Made by a program: the position numbers and the translations under genes | In this document: in pieces, positions 22,574 through 34,391 of the stretch | Layout: each line of letters starts with the position of its first letter | How positions within the stretch are numbered: the first letter of the stretch is position 1 | The notes under the pieces: model-generated | Database searches by the model: none | Told to the model about the DNA's origin: nothing | What the model saw: only the letters and a program-made list of their open reading frames with translations | Source: Gonocerus acuteangulatus | Lineage: Eukaryota > Arthropoda > Insecta > Hemiptera > Coreidae | Reading direction: 5' to 3' | DNA: 64,000 nucleotides | NCBI GenBank assembly: GCA_946811695.1 | Contig: OX328128.1 | Location: 76,602,821 to 76,666,820 of the forward strand

Positions 22574-23144
22574 GGTAAATGTCAAGGAGCGTGGTCTCCA
22601 CGCCGATTCTTTTGAAACTTTGCACTATAACGTATTTTGATGCACCAAACACGAATCCGTTAAAAAAAAAGGTCGCTTTTCACTAGGAAAGAAGTTATGA
22701 AACACTAAAGTTCACTGTTATGAAGGTTAGGGAAGACTGCCTTGGACGACTTTTGGGCCATAGAATTCTTTTCATTTCTGCGAGTTGGATTGACTAGGGG
22801 TTTTGATGTTTTCTTGAGCGAGCGGAGCGTAGCGGAGCGAGCGGAAACGCATAGCACGTATGCCCAAAAGCGACAGTTTACGACCAAGTCAGCTACCACA
22901 AGGTGAGTCTAAATTTCAATTACACTTCGTCATTAAGGACTATTGCGCATGCGCGTGTTTACAAATTCGCCGTTAACCCGTCTTTTATAACCTCCATAAC
23001 AGTGAACTTTAGTGTTTCATAACTTCTTTCCTAGTGAAAAGCGACCTTTTTTTTTTAACGGATTCGTGTTTAGTGCATCAAAATACGTTATAGTGCAAAG
23101 TTTCAAAAGAATCGGCGTGGAGACCACGCTCCTTGACATTTACC
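22574..23144. mobile_element. 571 bp TIR element with perfect 8 bp target duplication
   Basis: Termini GGTAAATGTCAAGGAGCG and CGCTCCTTGACATTTACC are perfect inverted repeats, and similarity continues inward for about 150 bp (TTTGCACTATAACGTATTTT and its mirror). The flanks are AAAAAACC on both sides (22566-22573 and 23145-23152). An 8 bp duplication fits hAT, P or Merlin; the GG start leaves the superfamily open. Non-coding. It interrupts the RTE LINE, so it is younger. Confidence 0.85.
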
Positions 23145-24197
23145 AAAAAACCCAATACTAATACTACTATAAATTACCACGGAAAAGACACAATATAGGA
23201 CATTCTCATACTACCCACGGAAATAGGCTAACAACCAACAGTCTGGAGCGCTATTATCCAAAAACAGGTTCTAAAAAAGAAAGTGAAGGAGAAGGAAGTC
23301 AAAGCTGCAATACGAATAAGAAGGACCTTCCGAAGACAAACAAAGACCCTGTTCAAGTATCCAAGGATAAGCATATGCAAGGGGATATTAAAGAAGGTGT
23401 TAATAGCTAGCAAATGAAGAAACAACCGAAATCTGATCCCTTTTATATCGGAACTTAAGAAGAAAAGATAGTGGAATTAGAGCATGCTTTACAGAATATA
23501 AAATGGGACATAATAGGGCTAGCAGAGGTAAGAAGGAAAGTCTGTTCTATAACTGAGAGGCCAAATGGAACACTATTGATGCACACTTCCTCCCAAAGAG
23601 GGCTTTATGGAGTTGGGTTCCTAGTACATCCAAGAACAAAGGAAAGCGTAGTGTCTCAACAAATTTGAGATTGATTTCATCTTTACGAACCACATAGATG
23701 TGGTGACCAACCTAGAAATATTGAAGAACATTCCGTTTGATTCCGACTATAGGATGGTCAGGGGAGAATTCTCTCTCAGCAGGATGAAGAAGAAGACATG
23801 ACCCTTTCGTGTAAAAGCCCTTGATATTAAAAGTGAAGAGGAAATGTTAAATTTCCAAAATATTTTAAAAATTAAGCTAGAAAACCATAAAGAAGCAAGT
23901 TGTACGGTCCAAGGAAGGTATGAATCTATTATTAAAGGAATCGAACAGACAAATAGAACACTAAAAGCATCTCAGAAAGTCTCCCGGAGTAAACTCTCGC
24001 TCGACACCAGAAACTTAATGAGAGAAAAGGCTAAATTAAAAACAAAAGAAGAGAAGAGTCCTGAGGAGCAAGAATGGCTATCCTCCATCAGCAAACTTAT
24101 CAAGAGCAAAATCAAACAGGATCTCAAAGATTACAAAGAGAGAGTGGTGATGGAAGCACTAGAGACCAGTAAATCCCTTTGACAGCTGAAGAAAGAG

Positions 24198-25433
24198 TTG
24201 TCTCCAGGCAAATATTGGCAATATTCACTCCACAGCAAAGAAGGAAATCCCTTAACCAAGAGACAGGAAATAGTGACAGAAGCGACAAACTTTTTTGCAG
24301 AGATTTATGCAGACAACACATCTAAAGCAAACCGAAGGGAGGGACAGAAAATAACTGGAGAAGTTCCTGGCGTACTGTTATCTGAATTTGAAAAGGCTGT
24401 GAAGTCCCTTAAAACAAGAAAGAGCCCAGGTCCGGATGGAATAACAAACGAACAACTGAAAGCGGGTGGAGAGGTGTTGTCAAGAGAACTTTGTCAACTA
24501 TTTAATCAGATTCTTGAAACCGGAAAAGTACCAAAGGAGTGGAAAAAGACAACAATTATTTTACTCCCAAAGAAGGGGGATAAAAGAAACATTGAAAACT
24601 ACCGCCCCATCTCTCTCTGTTCCGTTGTCTCAAAGCTTTTTACCAAAATAGTAAAGGACAGAATTACTCCTACATTGGAAAGAAGTCTAACTTCTGAACA
24701 GGCAGGTTTCCGGAAGGGGTACTCGGTGGTCGACCATCTTCAAGCCCTCAATCAAATAATCGAGAAGTCGAAGGAGTATAAGCTACCTTTGTATCTCTGC
24801 TTCATTGATTTTAAGAAAGCCTTCGACTCGGTAAAGCATTCAAGCATATTCGAAGCCCTGGAAGACGCAGGGGTAGAAGCGGCATACATTGAGGTACTGA
24901 GGGATCTCTACCAAGGAAATGAAGCCTTCATAGCAACAGACCTTATTGGGCCTACTTTCCCTGTGGAAAAAGGTGTTCATCAAGGAGATAATGCATCACC
25001 TCCTCTTTTCATAAATCTTTTAGAAATGGTCAGTAGGAGATGCCCCAAACTGGAGAACTTGGGTATAACTATAAATGGGAAAAGGCTAAGTAACTTCAAG
25101 TTTGCTGACGACATTGTCCGCCTGGCAGAGAACCTAGAAGATTTAAAAAGTCTGTTAGGTGAACTTTTGGACGAATGCAAGAAAGTGGGGTTAAGGCTGA
25201 ACTACTCAAAAACAAAAATTATGACTAATCGGGAAAAAATAGAGATAGCCCTTGATGGAAACATTTTAGATTATACGGACGAGTATATACACCTGGGACA
25301 ACTCGTTTCCTTTCAAAATAGTACAGCAAAAGAGATCCGGAGGAGGACATCCAGTCTATCACGAAGGTGCTGTATAACCAAGCACATTCTGCAGCGAGGT
25401 GGTCAGTTACCGAATATTATTTTTGGAGTCTAG
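24198..25433 (+). pseudogene. RTE-type LINE reverse transcriptase
   Basis: 411-residue open frame with blocks KTRKSPGPDGITNE, ENYRPISLCSVVSKLFTK, AGFRKGYSVVDHL, CFIDFKKAFDSV, GVHQGDNASPPLF, the catalytic FADDIV and a YIHLGQLVS block, in the order of RTE-clade LINEs. The QGD block has NASPPLF where TISPLLF is usual. The frame is open here, but endonuclease and N-terminal parts are in other frames, so no full protein can be made. Confidence 0.85.
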
Positions 25434-25544
25434 TAGGTAGGATCGATTAAGATCTGAAGAAATTTTTCAAATATTCAATCATGGCTACAATGTCCAAGCA
25501 AATTAATAATTTAGTCAGCTGCTCCTACCTAATATTAATCTATG

Positions 25545-25735
25545 TTAATGCATTATGAGTGTTAATGCGTGAGCACTTAACACTCCGTGCCAAAGGGTCG
25601 TGGGTTCGGGCATCATCCCTTTCCTGCCTAGAAAAGGGTGGTAACCTATAGATAACCCGTCATAAAATTCGTAGTTAATAATGAATGGACGTTAATTTTA
25701 ATAATAATAATAACAGTGCATTTGAATCCATTTAT
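25545..25735 (+). mobile_element. tRNA-derived SINE with 5S-SINE-like middle block
   Basis: Head with tRNA-like features: GCGTGAGCACTTAACACTCC as A-box-like region and GTGGGTTCGGGCATC as B box. Then AGAAAAGGGTGGTAACCTAT and AGATAACCCG, the same middle block as in the 5S-headed SINEs (AGAAAAGGGTGGCAACCTGT). The tail is an AAT repeat. Lies in ZF2 intron 1, just upstream of exon 2. Confidence 0.65.
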
Positions 25736-26471
25736 ATAGTAATGTCCTACCATTTCACCATACTATTCTTACAGATCTTGGATGTGCTGGTGCCGCAGTC
25801 AAAGTGGAAGCAGATCTGGACTTGTCCACTGATATAGGACAAATAAAAGGTATTGTATGAATTGAGAGTATATTATGTTTGTTGAAAATAAAACTCAGAC
25901 ACTTAGCACACCACAAGGGCTCGGATATTGTTCAGACATCCGATTCTGTGGAACACTAGGGTGGTAGAAAGTAATATTCTCCAACTGACTGATTTTCCCA
26001 TTAATGACAGGAATGGTCTGGGGCCGTAGCGACATAAAAATCTTTCAGTTTCTGACAAACTCTGTTCCTGTGGTACATGAATGAAATGTTGTAAAACTGA
26101 GGCAAACTCATTCCAATTATTTCATCATGAACTGTTTATTTTTTAAATATGTTTGGAAGTAATTAAATATAATATGTAAAATAGCTGTTACAAGCTTAGT
26201 AGGAACAAATTTAACATGTTGTTCCCGAAATAAAATAGAAGTTTTGCCCAATGGTCACAGGGGCACACATAGAGAGGACACATTTATTTTTAAACAACTA
26301 AAAAGAGGAAAGATGGTATAGAATGAACGATTAGGGCCGCTGAGACCGGGACCGCCATGATCTTATCTCACAGTTACGGTGTAGATCTAATGCATTCTTC
26401 ACACCTGTGGAGATGCTCGTTCGGCACGACAATTAGTGTTTATATTATAAGGTTAAATATTTTTCTTTTCT

Positions 26472-26604
26472 TTTAGCACTTTCCTCCGAAGGAAAGTAGC
26501 TATTGAGGTTGGACTCATGACGGAATTTTTGAAAAATTTCTTCAAATCTTTATCGATCCTACCTAGTAGACACCGAAAATGACCCCCGTTAAAATTTATA
26601 TCTA

Positions 26605-26641
<37 letters not shown>

Positions 26642-26644
26642 ATA

Positions 26645-26688
<44 letters not shown>

Positions 26689-27600
26689 TATATATATATA
26701 TGTGTGTCTGTTAACACGATAGCGGCCAGAGTTTTTGTTTTTTTGTCACGAAACTTGGTATATAGCATTCAATTAGCAAACGATTGAACGAGTTCGTTAA
26801 CCACCAAAGTCGGTCCACCGGAAGGGGGGGTTTACCCCGAACCCAAAACACTAATTTGACTATGTCAGCCGTAATATTTGTTATATTTCAACGAAACTTG
26901 GTATTCGTAGTGGTAATATAGAGAGAAAAGTGAGATATAAAAATGAACTAAATCGGTTCATTAGAAGAGGGGGTTTACTCCAGACCCACAATACCAATTC
27001 GCCACTACCAGCCGTGATTTTTGGTATATTTCGACGAAACTCGGTATTCGTAGTGGTAATCCACAGGTAAATATGTGTTGTAAAAATAAACTAAATCGGT
27101 TCATTAGAAGGGGGGGTTTACTCCTGACCCAAATTCTTAATATACTCATACCGGTCGTAATTTCTGCTGTATTGTAACGAAACGCGGTATACGTCGTGGG
27201 TAACTCATGAGAAAGAAGTGTTGTAAAAATGAGCTGAATCGGTCAATCGGAAAGCGGGGGTTTAATTTGTAATATATTTCAATAGAAAAGCCCGTCAGAC
27301 GTAGGTTCACAAAGCCGCCGCAAGGAGCGCTTTCTACCACTAGAGTGACTGAAGATCAAAATACGATAATATGAGGTTTTTTGTATTTATTACGTAGTGT
27401 AATAGGTACCATGTCTAAACATAACTCTGGAAGCAAATTAATAATTGATCAGTTACTCATTACAAATTTAAAAGAGAACTATTCATGTTTTTATTTTATT
27501 TATGTAGGATGTTTTAAATGTTCTGGAAAGCAGTCTAAACTACCCAAATTCTGAGGAAAGTGCTTAGTTATGCAGCTCCTGCGTGACGGACTTTTTTATT
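26472..27600 (+). repeat. interspersed repeat family B, long copy
   Basis: Left end TTTAGCACTTTCCTCCGAAGG, right end region GAGGAAAGTGCTTAGTTATG then GCAGCTCCTGCGTGACGG. The first 12 bp (AGCACTTTCCTC) are repeated inverted at the right end. Inside, three diverged units carry AACGAAACTTGGTATTCGTA and CTAAATCGGTTCATTAGAAG; a (TA)n tract lies at 26602-26705. Non-coding, within ZF2 intron 2. Confidence 0.65.
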
Positions 27601-28529
27601 TGTCATGGGAACACACGTAATGAATTAATTATTTCTGGATGCTGAGCGCTTTTCTATCAGACCTGTACTTTTTTATTCTTTCTGATATTTCTTTCCTCTC
27701 TTCATAGTTCTGACAAAGGCTTCAACTCGTGCTGAAACGTTAGCAAGTATAACTCATTTTTATATTTTAAAAAACATAGTTTTAGTAACTCTCAAGACTC
27801 CACCCAAATAAAAACCCCCTGCAAGTCTATTTGATTTTAAGTTTGCAGTAACATATGCCACATATTGGTTTGTAAGGTCTTTCCATTAAGTATTTATGTG
27901 ATAGATGAGCTCATACAATCCACAGATGAGCCTGAACAATGTATTCACATTTCTATCGGCAACTGGTTAGCCATTCCTCGAACTGTGTTTTTTATTTTTA
28001 AATTTAATTGTCAGTCAGTTGCACCCGTGAGTAGTTCTATCGTAATATTGTTGATTTTATTTGTTTTTGTTTAGTCTTTTTCTGTTATTTGTTGATGCTG
28101 TATGTCACATCGTCCTTACCATGTCAAACTATCGAATATGACAGTCTAAACAAAATAACGAACAAACATATTCGATACATTGACAAAGTATTATATTGGA
28201 AAATGGTCTTTGAACCAGTTCAAACTAATGCTTCTGTTTAGAGTCTGTGACATTGATAATTTGTAATTTTTGCTAATATAAAAAAAATATTTGGTGATAT
28301 ATTTTTACAGATAATGAAATTGTCAATGTATCCATGAGCCACACTGCTCCTGACTTACCGGTTGAGGTTGATCTACTGGAAGGTTAGTATTTATATACAC
28401 TTAGTTCTATAGAACAAAAAAATATTTCAAAGAAATATTTTAAACTATAACTTTTATTTCTTTTATTGATAATTTACAATCTGTACAAATATGTACAATA
28501 AGTAAATTTGTTCAAATTATAGCAACCCA

Positions 28530-28645
28530 GCCAATGGTCATAGCCACATTGAATGCACCGGCTCTCATAAATCACCAAAATTAAGGAATGTCGTCGGGCG
28601 TGGCCAGTACTTGAGACACTTTGTGTGGCCAAATTGTTGAGACAC
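28530..28645 (+). mobile_element. 5S-derived SINE, degraded
   Basis: Reads GCCAATGGTCATAGCCACAT, TGAATGCACCGG, ATCACCAAAATTAAGGAATG and GTCGGGCGTGGCCAGTACTT, clearly 5S-like, but the middle block and tail are not recognisable. Lies in ZF2 intron 3. Confidence 0.65.
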
Positions 28646-29151
28646 CGTTAAACACACAAAAAAAAATAGTGACCCTCTGGATGATAGATGAGATGGCAGA
28701 CATTACTGCTACTCCCAATGACAGTTCTGGTTTTATCTTATTTTAGTGCAAACTTGGTTGAAGTATATACACTATTTATAATATTTACACTATTTCTTGT
28801 AATAAGTTGTCTTGTGGCCAGTGGCGGCTGAGGTAGGGAGAAGGATTATCTGGTATAACAATGAAAGAGAGGGATCTGCCAAGAGGATTGGGATGAGATG
28901 GGAGTCTTTTAAAACTATAGTAACATTTTATTTTATTGTAGACATTATTCCACAACTTTTCAGTGGCTTATTTATAATTACAATTTTATTTAGCCCAACA
29001 TATGTTAATATCTTTGCAAATCTCTGTATAAATCATACGGATCAAAAGAAAAAAGAAATATTTATATTTTTGTTACTGTTAGCTTTTGTCTCCAGTGCTT
29101 GATTTTCTAGCATTATTTTCAAGGACTCCCATTCTGCTTCCTCAGAATTAG

Positions 29152-29154
<3 letters not shown>

Positions 29155-29232
<78 letters not shown>

Positions 29233-29344
29233 TGATGTTTATTTTTTGTCGCTGGGATGATATTTTTAGATGGAACGGCATTTTTCTCCAGCGGTGGAAG
29301 TGAGGAGGAGTACCACCCCTGGAGAAAAATCCTGTTCCATCTAA

Positions 29345-29403
<59 letters not shown>
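29155..29403. repeat. (TA)n and (GT)n microsatellites around a short hairpin
   Basis: TA run to 29231, then about 110 bp containing an inverted pair (GATGGAACGGCATTTTTCTCC near 29270 and its near mirror GGAGAAAAATCCTGTTCCATC at 29320-29340), then TA and a (GT)n run to about 29401. Confidence 0.85.
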
Positions 29404-29404
<1 letters not shown>

Positions 29405-29987
29405 ACATACGCACGCATGCACGGGGAGTGGGAGAACTCAACTCATGTTCTGGAGGATCAGAATTCCACGCTGAAATATTTTATCTTCAACGAGGGTTGA
29501 AGTTGGGGTCTGAGACTGCCACTAAGCCATCTCAACCTTTAAGAGTAGGTATCTTCAAAGAGAAAAAATGTATAGTGTGCTTTATGGTTTAGAATGTGGA
29601 GATGTTTTTTGCTCTAATGTCTAAGCCAATATGATAGAATAATAATATGAATGAAAATATGATTAAAATAACAGCTGATTGTCAAAAAAGCTTATCTTTT
29701 GGTTTTAGTCTATAGCTTTGTCTACACTTGAACTTGTGTTTCAATATGCCTTTAATTGCATGCATCAGTGCATCTCCTTATTGAAAAGAGTTTCCTGTCT
29801 AGATTTCTTCATCATCGAACAAGTTCCGTGCAAGAAGCTCAATGGATTCGTCTGGCTTGAGTGTACTTCTCACCATAAGTTCGACTTATTTAGTGATTAA
29901 AAGTGAAAAAAAGAACAGAAGATTATGGAGGAAGAACTGTTTGATAAAAGAAACTATCAAATGATTCGTGAAATAAGTTTGGATTAA

Positions 29988-30500
29988 CCACTTAACGGGG
30001 AAGGGTCGGATTACGCGGCCTCTACCCGCCGAAATTCAAAAATGACACGATTGCGGTGGGATTGGTTCCAAATCTTCTCGCTTGATGGTATGCCAAAAAA
30101 TAGTTAGGAGCTCTGAGGCCCAAGGAGGCGAGATATGACAAAAGTGGCCGATTATTCGGCCCTTGCCCGTTTCCGCACCTCAACCGGTCAGTCTTGTTTC
30201 TGTGTTGGCAGTGCATTATTGGCTCTCTGGGTTACTCATCTTATCCCGAAATCATTTCAAAGTATTTAATAATTCTTTTATACATTCTATATTAGGAATT
30301 AATTGATTTTAATTTAAATGAGTATATCGCTTACATGTTATTCATTGATTCGTCTCATAAGTACCTTACTCTCGTGATAGTGGAAGGAAAAAATAATTTT
30401 TTTGGCATTCCTAATGAAATTTGTTTCACATTTCTTTCTGAAATGATATTGTGGGCTAGTATTATACTATTGTTATAGATTATTCAGATTTTTTTTTCGT

Positions 30501-30533
<33 letters not shown>

Positions 30534-30791
30534 CCTGCCAATCTTAGGGTAACGCCATCGAATGAACCATTTTCATTTTCGGGATCTTTACGACATATCG
30601 TGGGCATTGCATATCGATGATTCCCGGTGCCTGGAATGAGCAAGGGCCGAATAAGCAGCCTGCCCCGTATTCATGAATACATTTTTTTTTTAACATCCTG
30701 GGTTCATATTTAGTAAATGGATGCCCCCCAGACTCCCAAATATAAATAAAAAAAATGCCAACATAGCTAGCAAAATGTGCCCGTTAAAGGG
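29988..30791. mobile_element. piggyBac-like non-autonomous element (804 bp)
   Basis: Flanked by TTAA on both sides (29984-29987 and 30792-30795). Left terminus CCACTTAACGGG, right terminus CCCGTTAAAGGG, an inverted pair with two mismatches. TTAA target sites are specific to piggyBac. Inside, GGCCGATTATTCGGCCC and GGGCCGAATAAGCAGCC occur near opposite ends in inverted relation. A T/A hairpin tract lies at 30487-30531. No transposase. In ZF2 intron 3. Confidence 0.65.
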
Positions 30792-31287
30792 TTAAGGTCT
30801 TTTCCACAATTTTATCAGAATGTCAAGAGCTAACGTTGATCAAATCCTGTTATTGGATCCAACTAAGATTACAAAATCAGACGCACATTCCCATGACATT
30901 ATGCATTGTTCCCAAGTCTTCGAGTGCATCATTTATTGTTCTTTGTTTGTGTACGACAGGAAATTCCAGCAGGGTGCTTCTTATAATCCTCAATAAATCT
31001 TAAAATAGCCTTTTCTCTCTCAGATAACATAATCGTCACGATAAACTAATTACAAAACACAGAAAAGAATAATACTTTTGATTTATTAGAATGTATAATG
31101 TAAGCAGTTAAAAACACTAGTAAACTCAATGGTTGGATTATTGTTCAACACAGATTTCAACACGAAAATAAGAGCTTGCAACTTATAATAGCCAAACAAC
31201 TCATAATAGCACATGCGTCATGTACCCTTCACTGTTAACATAGCACAAGTAAAAATGCACAAGTCTAGAGTTATTGATGGATAAACT

Positions 31288-31318
<31 letters not shown>

Positions 31319-31422
31319 TTCTGCAAGCCCATCACTAAATAATTAAAGCTGCTTCGAGCAGACCTTTACTTTGAAATCAAATTGAATCTTGTTATCCTAA
31401 TATTTATGTTGCTCATTTTTAG

Positions 31423-32697
31423 GATCATCCTCAAATAGAAGGACAACATCATTGGTGGCTGAAGAAGTTTGTTCGCACAGGAAATCGTCAGCTGAGATGA
31501 CAAAAATCTCTACAGCCTCCGACACAAACAATCACACTTCTCTTTTCTGTGATTTTAGTCCAGTAAAGACGTCTGCTGTAAATGCTAATTTAGAAAATAA
31601 TGATATTAATGACAAAACATACGTTTGTGATCTTTGCAATTTTAGCACTGTGACTTCAGATCTTCTGAATAAACACGTTGAAATAAACCATTCTTCCCTC
31701 AAATCACACTCTTGCAGTTTGTGCACTTATACTACTGGAACATTGTTTAATCTAAGTAGACACGTAAAGCGTAAACATTCTAATGACAGGCCGCATTCCT
31801 GCACTATCTGTAGTTATACCGCGGGTAACAATATCTGAACTGAAAACACACTTGAAGTACAGACACACTAATGAACGGGCACATTCGTGCACTTTCTGTA
31901 CTTACAGCGCAGTAACAATATCTGACCTAAATATTCATATGAAGCATAAGCACTCAAACGATAGGCCTTATTTTTGCACTTCTTGTAGTTTTAGTGGAGT
32001 AACACTATCCAGTCTAAATACACACATAATGTTTAAACACTCCATTAATAGGCCACATTTGTGCACTGTGTGTAATTATAAAGCGGTAACATTAACTGAC
32101 CTAAATAAGCACATCAAGCGTAAACATTCCAATGATAGGCCACACTCTTGTACGCTGTGTAGTTACAGTGCAGTAACGCTATCCGACCTAAATACACACA
32201 TAAAGCATAAACACTCTAACAATAGGCCACATTCCTGCACTTTCTGTGCATATAGTGCGGTAACTTTATCTGGCCTATATGTTCACATAAAGCGTAAACA
32301 CTCTAACGATAAGCAACACACTTGCACATACTGCAGTTATATTTCAGCATCAATGTCTGACCTTAATATACACATTAAGCGTAAACACACTAACGATAGG
32401 CCATACTCTTGTACTATGTGTAGTTTTATTACTGTTACATTATCCGACCTGAACGCACACATCAAGCGTAAACACTCCAATGAAGAGCCGCACACTTGCA
32501 CGTTCTGTAGTTACAGCACAGGAACGTTATCTAACCTACATAGACACATAAAGTATAAACACTCCAATGATAAACCACATGGTTGTACATTCTGTAGCTA
32601 TAGTGCGGTGACATTATCCGATCTAAATAGACACATAAAACACAAACACTCAAATAATAGGGCTCATATAGGACTTTGTAAAACAATAGTGCAGTAA
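31423..32697 (+). pseudogene. ZF2 last exon: 12-finger array with +1 frameshift
   Basis: Fingers 1-3 lie in one frame (to 31838) and 4-12 in the next (to 32697). Typical unit: CTFCSYSAVTLSDLNRHIK with KHSNDRPHS linkers, 84 bp apart. The units are highly alike at the DNA level, implying recent tandem expansion or gene conversion. Removing one G at 31821-31825 makes finger 3 match its neighbours, so the shift is a single event. Confidence 0.85.
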
Positions 32698-32912
32698 TAC
32701 TTATGTAAATACACACATAAGGCACAAACAGTACTGAGCGGAGTGCTTGTGTTTCTGTAACTGATGCATTCGGTTGTTACCGTTTTTAGTGAATGTAGTT
32801 TTAAGGAACACTTTATTTCATGGATTTTTTAAAAATCTATAGAAAATATGTATTTTTGTATACAAAAATGTTTATGTTGTTATAGTATGTGATAGCTTAT
32901 TGGAAATAAAAC
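32698..32912 (+). other. ZF2 3' region with poly(A) signal
   Basis: After the stop, decayed finger sequence continues briefly (KYTHKAQT). AATAAA occurs at about 32907 in GGAAATAAAACATGG and is the likely polyadenylation signal. Confidence 0.45.
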
Positions 32913-33230
32913 ATGGTTACTTACAAACATGGCCAACAGACACATTCTTTATCATAATAAAAAGTAACTTGACTCGAATAAAGTAAATCATTGAAAGGAT
33001 GTGAAGGAGGATATTGTTGAGGTTTGGTTATGAGGTTGATTAAACTACATTTTTTTAATCTAAAATTGTGTTTTATTTTGCTTTGGCTTGAGTTTGAAGC
33101 CATCATCAGAGCTGAAAACAAAGCTAGATATAGCTAATACTATTAAAAATGATATATCTAAAAGAAAACGAAATAACTAATTATACATAAAGGAAGAGTA
33201 ATACTGACAGATGGTAAATATATGGTAATC

Positions 33231-33296
33231 ACTAATTGTAACATATATTTACCATTCGTCACTAGTACTCTTTCTTTTAGTATAATTTTTCCTACT
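33231..33296 (+). repeat. 66 bp direct repeat, left copy
   Basis: Starts ACTAATTGTAACATATATTT and ends CCTACT. Matches 34321-34386 with one mismatch. It directly precedes a LINE 3' fragment and looks like a very long target-site duplication. Confidence 0.85.
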
Positions 33297-34320
33297 CCGC
33301 AAAAATGCAAGTGTTTGACACTGTGACTAGAGCAGTCCTGTGTTATGGTGCACAGGTGTGGGGCGGGCGAAGCTATGACAAGGTTGAGCAGGTTCAAAGA
33401 AGTTTTATAAAGAGACTATTCTGCCTCCCTAGGAATACGCCGAACTAAGCTTTGCAGCTGGAAACAGGAAGAGCATCCATGTACATCTACACTCTGCAGC
33501 TTCATCTCATGTATGTTCTAAAAGTGTTTAATGCGCCTGAAGAGAGGCTCACTAAGCAGCTTGCAGCTAAAGTGGTTGTGAGTAAGGTAGGTTGGTACAA
33601 TGACTTGCGTGATGTCTGTATCAAAGCAGGATTCGAACCGCAAACTTTTTTTTCAACCCCACTGGACAAGATACATGCAACCGTCAAATGCATAGTAGGT
33701 AGTATTGACTCCCAGGAAAAAGAAAAGTTACAAGACAGGCCAACGAATGCGCAGTTCCACAAAACCTACAAAATTTTGAAATTTGAATTTAAGCAGCTGT
33801 CTTATATCAACGACACTAACAGCCTTCAAATGATAAGGACCATCATGCGAGCCAGAACAGAAACCCTAAATCTGAATAGGAAGCCTTGGAGTTCTGATCA
33901 TAGTGCCCTCTGCTCTCTTTGCAATATGAAAGAACCCGAAGATATCATCCATTTCCTAGCTGTATGCCCAATCCTCTCCGAGATAAGATTAAACATATTC
34001 TTCAAAAATAGATTGACCCACACGCAAGCAATAGACTATTTGAACGGCCAGGACTACTCAAAACTATACCACTACGTTAAAGAGGCAATTAACTTTAAAT
34101 TTGATTATCAGGAATAAGGAGGATCAATTTTTGTTTTACTTATTTATTTGTTTTTATATTGTTTACAATCAAGCATATTGTTTTTATTTTATTTTCATGT
34201 GTATTATATTATGTGGTGTCGCTTAGCTGATGGATTATATCCAAGCTTATGTAAATTTATTGTGAATTTCTCAAGGACTTATTATTTGTACATTTATAAA
34301 ATAAAATTTACTTTACTACT
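33297..34320 (+). pseudogene. LINE 3' fragment with C-terminal zinc knuckle
   Basis: From about 33304 the frame reads MQVFDTVTRAVLCYGAQVWG, then RSFIKRLFCLPRNTPN and a stop, then continues open from 33452 to 34117. Such a sequence follows the RT domain in many LINEs. Near the end lies a CCHC-like knuckle (CSLCNMKEPEDIIHFLAVC), common at the C-terminus of I/LOA/R1-type ORF2 proteins. The 3' tail has ATAAAATAAAATTTAC and ends in a (TAC)n-like repeat. Both sides carry the 66 bp direct repeat, so this is one 5'-truncated insertion; one in-frame stop shows decay. Confidence 0.8.
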
Positions 34321-34386
34321 ACTAATTGTAACATATATTTACCATTCGTCACTAGTACTCTTTCTTTAAGTATAATTTTTCCTACT
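34321..34386 (+). repeat. 66 bp direct repeat, right copy
   Basis: Second copy of the segment at 33231-33296 (TTTAAG here, TTTTAG there). Follows the (TAC)n tail of the LINE fragment without a gap. Confidence 0.85.
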
Positions 34387-34391
34387 ATGTA

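Larger units (their letters stand above)
22320..25433 (+). mobile_element. RTE-type LINE, decayed and split by a MITE
   Basis: Lies in ZF2 intron 1. An N-terminal piece (about 22330-22573) reads IKEDLPFEVRRKREKLFPYF and continues as a charged stretch. After the MITE (22574-23144) it resumes at 23153. Endonuclease-like sequence occurs at 23471-23668 (IKWDIIGLAEVRRK, SQRGLYGVGFLVHPRTKE). A basic linker follows (23844-24182), then reverse transcriptase. Stops and shifts separate the parts, so it is inactive. Confidence 0.8.
21849..32697 (+). pseudogene. ZF2: C2H2 zinc-finger gene paralogous to ZF1, frameshifted
   Basis: Predicted exons are 21849-21873 (MSKSSNYE, donor GTGCGG), 25775-25849 (after TTCTTACAG, donor GTATTG), 28311-28382 (after TTTTTACAG, donor GTTAGT) and 31423-32697 (after TTTTTAG). 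All joins are phase 1. The first exon is 25 bp and the second 75 bp, exactly as in ZF1 (MSGTSNYE). The last exon encodes 12 fingers with HSNDRPHSC linkers plus a degenerate one at its start. An extra G in GCGGG (31821-31825) shifts the frame after finger 3 and would stop translation after AGNNI; the remaining nine fingers are open in the next frame. Either a recent null allele or an assembly indel. The product would be a nuclear DNA-binding protein of unknown target. Confidence 0.78.

Noticed and set aside
29148..29441. Open frames on both strands full of IYIY, HTHT and CVCV
   Set aside because: They are translations of (TA)n and (GT)n microsatellites, as are those at 46.9 and 53.3 kb.
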